Assembly (NCBI GenBank): GCA_019802505.1
Contig: JAFMOC010000260.1
Span: forward strand, 124,001 to 188,000
Source: Corydoras sp. C115
Lineage: Eukaryota > Chordata > Actinopteri > Siluriformes > Callichthyidae
Direction: 5' to 3'
Length of the DNA stretch: 64,000 nt
Position 1 is the first letter of the stretch, and every line of letters starts with the position of its first letter. The position numbers and the translations under genes are program-made. The notes below the pieces were generated by a model that made no database searches, had not been told where the DNA came from, and was given only the letters and a program-made list of their open reading frames with translations. Shown here in pieces: positions 58,171 to 64,000 of the stretch.

Positions 58171-58515
58171 TCATCCATTATCTTCTGCTTTATCCTCTAT
58201 TAGGGTCGCGGTGGGGTTCCCCATGCCCATCCAGGGGAGAAAGTCTCGGGCGCTGGGCAGATAGACCCAGGACAGGGCGCCAATCTATCGCTGGACACAC
58301 ACTCACACACACAGACACACTCTATATGGGGCAATTTGGAGAATTCAATTGACTTGATCCATGTTTTTAGACTGTGGGAGGAAACCGGAGAACCCGGAGG
58401 AAACCCATGCGGACACGGGGAGAACATGGAAACTCCACCCAGATGGGGATTCGAACCGGGAATCCCTAGCGCTGAGAGGAGAACGTGCTAAATTACTAAG
58501 CCACCGTGCCGCCCA
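58171..58515 (-). mobile_element. SINE-A, full length
   Basis: Preceded by a T run, followed by a short unique spacer and an opposite copy at 58576. Confidence 0.9.
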
Positions 58516-58575
58516 GCCACATTTAATTTAGTTTAAATTCATTATGCCAATAATATAAAGATTAAATTTAAGTTT

Positions 58576-58928
58576 CGGCGGCACGGTGGCTTAGTGCTTT
58601 AGCACGTTCTCCTCTCAGCGCTAGGGATTCCCGGTTCGAATCCCCATCTGGGAGGAGTTTCCATGTTCTCCCCGTGTCTGTGTGGGTTTCCTCCGGGTTC
58701 TCCGGTTTCCTCCCACAGTCCAAAAACATGGATCAAGTCTATTGAATTCTCCAAATTGCCCCATATAGAGTGTGTCTGTGTGAGAGAGTGTGTGTCCAGC
58801 GATGGATTGGCGCCCTGTCCTGGGTGTATCTGCCCAGCGCCCGAGACGTTCTCCTCTGGATGGGCATGGGGAACCCCACCGCGACCCTAATAGAGGATAA
58901 AGCGGGAGATAATGAATGAATGAATGAA
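58576..58928 (+). mobile_element. SINE-A, full length
   Basis: Head-to-head with the copy at 58171-58515, with 60 bp between heads. Confidence 0.9.
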
Positions 58929-60027
58929 TAAATGTGGCTGAAACTTCATTCTATTTATATATATTTATATATAACTCTATTTTGTACAATGTTTTCACAA
59001 CCACGCTCATGTGTACGTGTGTATGTGTGTGTGCTGGTGTGTGTGTGTGGGGGGGGGTGGGGTGGGGGGGGGGGTCGGTCACAAGGGCTTGCATGTGCCT
59101 CTGTTACTGTTGTTGCAGCGGAATCTGAATCTTTTTTTTGCTGACCAAGCGTCTCGTCCTCCACAGTAGCAGCAGCAGATGTTTATGTAGATTAAACTGC
59201 AGTTAACGGTCATTATGAAGAACGGGGAATCCATCCTTCAGGTTCAGCTGATCAGGAGTGTTTAATACTCACATATTTTCTTTTCTCTTTTTTTCTTTTG
59301 GTCTTATCTTCTTATTTTGTGTCTTTTCTCCCACCACTTTCGTATGCCTCTTTTTTTTTTTTTTTCTTTTCTGTTTCCTTTTCCATCTTCGTGTTTGCTG
59401 TACCGATATGATCCCCAAAAGAATTTATAATAAAGTGTTAAATATATACCAAGTGGAGCATCATGGTGAAATGCCTGTATGCTCCACTTGTAAAATCAAA
59501 ACTGTTGGGCCTGATTTAGACACTCAGACATCAATCCTGAGTTTCACAGTGCCAGACAGGACATGGAGAAAACAAAAAATTATAAAAAAAAATACTCACA
59601 TAGAGCAGTCCACCGTGTAATAACACCACAGTGCTGGCGATCTATGTAAATACATAGTTAAATTTTATCTTTATCTTATTTTTATCTTACTCTACCTTTT
59701 TTTCTTACTCTTATCCTTTTTAAACAAATTTTATTTTTCTGTGGAGAGGTCAAAAAAGAAATTTCACTGCTGGCTGTACTATGTATAACTACGTATGTGA
59801 CCAATAAACCTGATTCTGATTCTGATCTGCACAAACCTATTCGGATGGAACACTTTATTCGGCTCATTCTGATAACCCCTATCCTTCACCTCGTCTTTAT
59901 TGTTAAAGTTTTTTTTCTTTAAAACTTGTACAAGTGAATAAAATGTTGCATAAAGATGATCACCGTGACTATTCACTGAAAACTACTCCCACATGCCCCT
60001 CCCACACGTGTGCTGTAACAGTGTCTG

Positions 60028-60033
60028 TATAAA
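60028..60033 (+). promoter_or_regulatory. TATA box of the beta-defensin gene
   Basis: TATAAA 45 bp upstream of the start codon. A three-codon upstream frame (ATG at 60054, stop at 60063) lies between them and may reduce translation if the transcript starts near 60058 or earlier. Confidence 0.6.
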
Positions 60034-60077
60034 TGGGGCTTGAAGCTGCAGCCATGACAACCTGAAAGCTCAACGGC

Positions 60078-60561
60078 ATGAAAACACCGGGACTGGTCAT
60101 CATCCTCACACTGCTGCTGCTGCTGACCGCTGGCCATGGTAGAAAACCTAATGCTCTGGGGTTCTAAGGAAGGTTCTAAGGGTTTTAAGTTTTTTAAAAA
60201 GCTGCAATGCAAAGCAAATGGAGCACAGTGTATCTTACGGTGCAGTTTTTGTTTCCCCCCCCCCTGCTTTTCAGCCAGTGATTGGGATGCACACGGGTGG
60301 CTCTGCGGTCATCGAGGAGTTTGCAGGAAGAGGTGCTATGCACCAGAATACATAGTGGGCTATCACGGTTGCCCCCAGAAATACAGGTACTGTAATGACG
60401 GGTCATTCGATGAGTTATAGCGAATAACTATACGATCAAAAAAAATTTTTTTTTTTTTTTTTTGGAAAAAAAATTTTTAGAAATGAGAAATTACAACAAA
60501 AGCCTAGACACTGAAACACACATCTCTGCTCGTTTCCAGATGCTGTGCTTTGAGAATTTGA
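60078..60561 (+). CDS. Beta-defensin (fish type), three exons
   Basis: Secreted cationic antimicrobial peptide of innate immunity. Exons 60078-60138, 60275-60386 and 60540-60561 give 64 codons plus stop, the usual size, and the usual three-exon layout of fish beta-defensins. Residues 1-20 are a signal peptide (MKTPGLVII then a Leu run). The mature part has six cysteines at 31, 37, 41, 53, 59 and 60: spacing C-X5-C-X3-C-X11-C-X5-CC, fitting the fish pattern. Exon 2 ends AG|GTACTG and exon 3 follows a TTTCCAG acceptor, starting with the codons for the terminal CC pair. Without this splice, exon 2 would read on to a stop at 60418 with only five cysteines. The closest remembered relatives are otophysan beta-defensins with VGYHGCP and RCCAL. 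Confidence 0.85.
60434..60480. repeat. A/T homopolymer runs in defensin intron 2
   Basis: A run, 20-odd T run, then A and T runs; can fold back. Lies between exons 2 and 3. Confidence 0.85.
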
Positions 60562-60779
60562 CCTCGTGAAACAGAATCCCTTCTCAGAACTTTTTTTTTT
60601 TTTTTTAATCCTTCGGCCGAGTTTCTTGTTACTCTATAAACACGATGTCATGGCCTTTATGGCTTCCCATATGTAGAAAACACAAGGTCTAACGGGGTGT
60701 GTTCACGACCTAAAATAAATATATATAAAATATATTTCTATATTGTTTGTAGTATAATAATAAATAATTGGTTTTTGTG

Positions 60780-61105
60780 TGGCGGCACGTTCGCCTCTCA
60801 GCGCTAGGGATTCCCGCTTCGAATCTGGGTGGAGTTTCCATGTTCTCCCAGTGTCTGCGTGGGTTTCCTCCGGGTTCTCCGGTTTCCTCCCACAGTCCAA
60901 AAACATGGATCATGTCAATTGAATTCTCCAAATTGCCCCATATAGAGTGTGTCTGTGTGTGTGAGTGTGTGCCCAGCGATGGATTGCCCCCCTGTCCTGG
61001 GTCTATCTGCCCAGCGCCCGAGACGTTCTCCCCTGGATGGGCATGGGGAACCCCACCGCGACCCTAGTAAAGGAGGATAAAGTGGAAGATAATGAATGAA
61101 TGATT
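60780..61105 (+). mobile_element. SINE-A with shortened head
   Basis: The A box is deleted (GGCGGCACGTTCGCCTC). Flanked by TTTTTGTGTG on both sides. Confidence 0.85.
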
Positions 61106-61705
61106 TTTGTGTGAAGTGACAGTCTGAAGAAGTTCTGTTTAAATCAATGCTTTAATATTCTAGAAAAATAAAAGCCAGAGCATTTTAACGTCATCGAGCA
61201 AATACACGGACGCCTCGGACCAAAAATTAAAGGTAATAAATCAAGAGTTCCGATTTCACAGCGTGCACTTTAGAAGTCAGGGTTTTTTTTGTGTTTTTTT
61301 TGTTTTACACCCTCACACATACGTGCACAAAAACATCAGGGTCTTCAGTACGAAGGCATACAATGATGATGAGAATTCAGTGACAGCATGGTTTATTAAT
61401 AACTCGTACTTTATCATGACACGAAACAGCACACGGTAGCAAAAAAATTCATAATCCGACATCTTCTAAATGTAAAAATTGGGATAGAAATCAGTAATTT
61501 AGATGTAAAAACATGATCCTCTAAACGAGCAATGCAGCTCCATGGTCCAAAACCAACATCGGTTTCACAAAATAAGCAGTTCCAGCGGTTTGGGACTCAT
61601 TTGAGCCTTAACAATGAGGCAGTGTCGAAAGTCGATGGTGAACCTGCTGGTTATGTTTATTGTACTCACTCCATGCGTCTCCTCCCAAAGCACAAAAATC
61701 AAGAT

Positions 61706-61743
<38 letters not shown>

Positions 61744-62005
61744 TTTTTTTTTTTTTTTTTTCCACTGGAGCTATAAACGGACAAGCGACAAAAAAACATC
61801 ATAGCGCAGTTTATTTTCCGAAGCCGGAGCGTTGTAACACAAACAAGAGCACGGTGCAACAAACACACACGAATATGCTGCGTATTTCAGCTGCAGGATA
61901 TCACTTTACTGCACCCCCCCCCCACAACCCCAACCCTCCCTCCCACCCCAAAAAGCGCAGACCCACTGCTCGCTGAAACCGTGCTGGCGACATGTTCCCT
62001 CACGT
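61106..62005. other. Intergenic / spcs2 3' untranslated region
   Basis: Region between convergent defensin and spcs2 genes. Minus-strand AATAAA signals at about 61810-61815 and 61392-61397 could end the spcs2 transcript. Contains the A/T palindrome at 61708-61761. Confidence 0.5.
61708..61761. repeat. Perfect poly-A / poly-T palindrome
   Basis: About 30 A followed directly by about 22 T: a long self-complementary run in the likely spcs2 3' UTR. Confidence 0.9.
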
Positions 62006-63758
62006 CTACTTCGTCTTCTTCTCTGTTGTCAACGTGTCGTGGAGTCGTGAGACACACCTTTCATACTGGTCCATCACCAGGATGCCGTTCCCGTCGAAGA
62101 AGGTGCCGACCGACTTGGTGAACTCCACCTCCCTCGACTGTCGGGTTTTCCCATCTGTGAAGGACGCTTTCAACGTGTACTTATCATCGAACCTACGGGA
62201 AACAGATCAAACGCTTCAGTCAGACGAATCTGCCGTTAACGTTTGAGTTCATTTGGACAGTGAAAGCAGAACGCACACCTTTTGAGACTCGACGAAAGCT
62301 GCCAGATGTGGTCAGGGTCCATTCCGGTGGGGTCTTTTTGAACGGCCATGAGAAAGATGTTTTTCTCTTTGTATGAGGTATACAGGGTTAGAACGCCCAT
62401 CATTATGAAATATGTGAGATCGTTAAGGAAGAAACGTCTGTGAAGGCTCTCGTTTTAAACATGTACCCCAAAATATTTAGCTTTTAATGGGCTAAAGAAC
62501 ATTCATTCAGTCATTATCTTCCGCTTTATCCTATATTAGGGTCGCGGGGGGAGGGGGGTTCCCCAATGCCCATCCAGGGGAGAACGTTTCAGGCGCTGGG
62601 CAGATACACCCAGGACAGGGCGCCAATCTATCGCTGGGCACACACTCACTCACACTCTATATGGGGGCAATTTGGAGAACTCAATTGGCTTGATCCATGT
62701 TTTTGGACTGTGGGAGGAAACCGGAGAACCCGGAGGAAACCCACGCAGACACGGGGAGAACAGGGAAAAGAATCCGGCCCGGGCTAAAGAACAAATATAT
62801 AAAAAAAGATAGAAAATAAAGATTGAAATAAATAAAACGTGAAATATTACTTCATGGCGGCACGGTGGCTTAGTGGTTTAGCACGTTCTCCTCTCAGCTC
62901 TAGGGATTCCCGGTTCGAATCCCCATCTGGGTGGAGTTTCCAAGTTCTCCCCGTGTCCGCGTGGGTTTCCTCCCACAGTCCAAAACATGGATCAAGTCAA
63001 TTGAGTTCTCCAAATTGCCCCATAGAGTGTGTGTCTGTGTGAGTGAGTGTGTGCCCAGTGATAGATTGGCGTCCTGTTCTGGGTCTATCTGCCCAGCACC
63101 CGAGACGTTCTCCCCTGGATGGGCATGGGGAACCCCCCGCCCGCGACCCTAATATGTGATAAAGCGGAAGATAATGAGGTTTCAGTTCAGGTTTTGAAAA
63201 CCCAAACAGATTGGCTTCAGGCTTAAATCACATTTTAATCATCACATAATCTATATAGGGGCAATTTAGAGCAGCCAATTCACCTTGAATCCATGTTTTT
63301 GGACTGTGGGAGGAATCCAGCAAACCCACGGGGAGAAGATGAAAACTTATTTCGACAGGGTTCAGGCGCAGGTTCTAAGATTGCCTCATGAAAAATGAAT
63401 TACACCAAACTTACAATTCCATCGTAAAGGATATGAAATAACACAACAAGCGAGGACCGGTTTGGACGCAGGGAAAGGGTGAACGTAATCCCAAATTAAT
63501 GCTACGATGGCGAAGAGGCAGGAGATCGTGCAAATGAACAGACGTCCATCGACGAGGCTGAAGTTCTCGACGTAGCCATACTTCTCAAGAAGGACCTGGA
63601 ATTAAAGGAGCTTACAGTTAGACGTAAAACCTTTAAGGAACGTTCTAAAGGAACATCACCGCCGGCTTACCGACCTTCTTGGCGGCATCGTCAAGAGAAT
63701 TTTTCACGGCCGCTCCGTCCCATTTGTCTATCTTCACCGGTTTCTCGTCAATCCTCCA
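62006..63758 (-). CDS. spcs2: Signal peptidase complex subunit 2, 3' part (4 exons; first exon outside window)
   Basis: Non-catalytic 25-kDa subunit of the ER signal peptidase complex, which removes signal peptides at the Sec translocon. Exons in window: 63758-63675, 63595-63435, 62413-62279 and 62192-62006, giving 188 codons plus stop. Recognised by WRIDEKPVKIDKWDG, VLLEKYGYVENF and RFDDKYTLK, and by the C-terminal SRLHDTL. Two membrane segments: about LFICTISC to LIWDY and VLACCVIS to VLTLY. The intron between exons 63595-63435 and 62413-62279 is U12-type AT-AC; with its sites the frame continues exactly as VISYFIMMG. An N-terminal exon of roughly 35-40 residues should lie past 64000. Donor after the first listed exon is a weak GTCGGT. 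Confidence 0.94.
62500..62776 (-). mobile_element. SINE-A, head missing
   Basis: Inside the AT-AC intron of spcs2. Confidence 0.85.
62855..63177 (+). mobile_element. SINE-A
   Basis: Inside the AT-AC intron, opposite to the copy at 62500; centre slightly shortened. Confidence 0.85.
63252..63346 (-). mobile_element. Old SINE central fragment
   Basis: GGGGCAATTTAGAGCAGCCAATTCACCTTGAATCCATGTTTTTGG region: a diverged version of the SINE-A centre, closer to the widespread fish form; probably an older insertion. Confidence 0.6.
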
Positions 63759-63831
63759 CTAAAAACAGAAAATCAGTTCGCTTTTATTACGGTTACAAAA
63801 TAAAATGTTTTATGTAAATATTTTCCTTAGA

Positions 63832-64000
63832 GGCGGCACGGTGGCTTAGTGGTTTAACATGTTCTCCTCTCAGCACTAGGGATTCCCGGTTCGAATCCCC
63901 ATCTGGGTGGAGTTTCCATGTTCTCCCCGTGTCCACGTGGGTTTCCTCCGGGTTCTCCGGTTTCCTCCCACAGTCCAAAAACATGGATCAAGTCAAATGA
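63832..64000 (+). mobile_element. SINE-A, cut by the window end
   Basis: Head and centre present; upstream (5') of the first listed spcs2 exon, so in the next intron. Confidence 0.85.

Larger units (their letters stand above)
57085..60077. other. Intergenic between divergent abcg1 and the defensin gene
   Basis: No coding exon recognised. Holds the abcg1 promoter, four SINE-A copies, a G-rich stretch (GGGGGGGGGTGGGGTGGGG, 59050-59072) and a retro-tail with TGATTC repeats at 59737-59826. Confidence 0.6.
62414..63434 (-). other. U12-type AT-AC intron of spcs2
   Basis: Minus strand. The 5' splice site reads C|ATATCCTTT (63435|63434). The branch-point sequence TTCCTTAAC is at 62430-62422, and the 3' site is CTCAC|ATA (62414|62413). 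All three match the U12 AT-AC consensus. Splicing there restores the conserved reading frame; no GT-AG pair does so without an insertion. Confidence 0.9.

Noticed and set aside
60387..60420. Read-through end of defensin exon 2 (YCNDGSFDEL) as the true C-terminus
   Set aside because: It would leave five cysteines, whereas a good donor and acceptor restore the canonical six-cysteine pattern.
62414..63421. GT-AG alternative for the spcs2 intron (donor GTAAGT after 63415, acceptor CACAG at 62438)
   Set aside because: It inserts non-conserved residues into a conserved membrane segment, while AT-AC sites match consensus and restore the frame exactly.
5604..63984. Dozens of 60-190 codon open frames such as MFSPCPRGFPPGSPVSSHSP and MFLDCGRKPENPEETHADTG
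   Set aside because: All are translations of SINE-A in one frame or another, repeated at every copy; no splice, promoter or conserved protein family supports them.
5581..63990. tRNA genes suggested by repeated A and B boxes (TGGCTTAGTGGTT, GGTTCGAATCC)
   Set aside because: The boxes belong to SINE heads; acceptor-stem pairing and a clear anticodon arm are lacking.

Overview
The window is nuclear DNA from a ray-finned fish. The evidence is intron-containing vertebrate genes, a tandem cluster of single-exon teleost-type odorant receptors, a fish-type beta-defensin and a very heavy load of fish tRNA-derived SINEs. The defensin's C-terminal pattern (a YHGC motif followed by a terminal CC) and the SINE types suggest an otophysan (catfish, characin or carp relative). 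That placement is a family impression, not a test.

Layout. (1) 1-11.3 kb: four intact odorant receptor genes on the + strand. Three are close paralogues (the first two nearly identical) made by duplication of a roughly 2.9-3.5 kb unit that includes the promoter. The fourth is more diverged. A decayed receptor fragment follows near 11.8-11.9 kb. (2) 14.3-30.7 kb, minus strand: a complete 14-exon pgm2l1 (glucose-1,6-bisphosphate synthase type phosphohexomutase, 619 codons by my exon assembly) with a CpG-rich promoter. (3) 37.2-57.1 kb, minus strand: a complete 15-exon abcg1 (half-size ABC sterol/phospholipid exporter, 672 codons) with a CpG-rich promoter containing a (CG)n run. (4) 60.0-60.6 kb, plus strand: a three-exon beta-defensin with its own TATA box. 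(5) 62.0-64.0 kb, minus strand: the 3' four exons of spcs2 (signal peptidase complex subunit 2), whose first exon lies beyond the window. One of its introns is a textbook U12-type AT-AC intron.

In all three multi-exon minus-strand genes the exon phases close perfectly (pgm2l1 1860 nt, abcg1 2019 nt, spcs2 part 567 nt), so no frameshift or broken exon was found. The genes are not an operon or pathway. They are independent vertebrate loci in one neighbourhood: chemosensation, sugar-phosphate metabolism, sterol export, host defence and ER protein processing.

The rest is mostly mobile DNA. One SINE family (SINE-A here) is present in about 50 copies, by my estimate about a quarter of the window, often in tandem, nested or inverted arrangements, several with visible target-site duplications. 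A second SINE family, LINE 3' ends, Tc1-like and pogo-like remnants also occur. So does a six-copy hAT-type MITE family in which five copies keep perfect 8-bp target duplications. A 2.78-kb Charlie-like hAT derivative in pgm2l1 intron 2 has been filled by about 76 copies of a 24-bp minisatellite that is open in one frame. I found no operon-like or defence-island-like new system. The most interesting items are the minisatellite-filled hAT element, the AT-AC intron in spcs2, the hidden third exon of the defensin, gene-conversion-like patches among the receptors, and the tandem and inverted SINE architecture.
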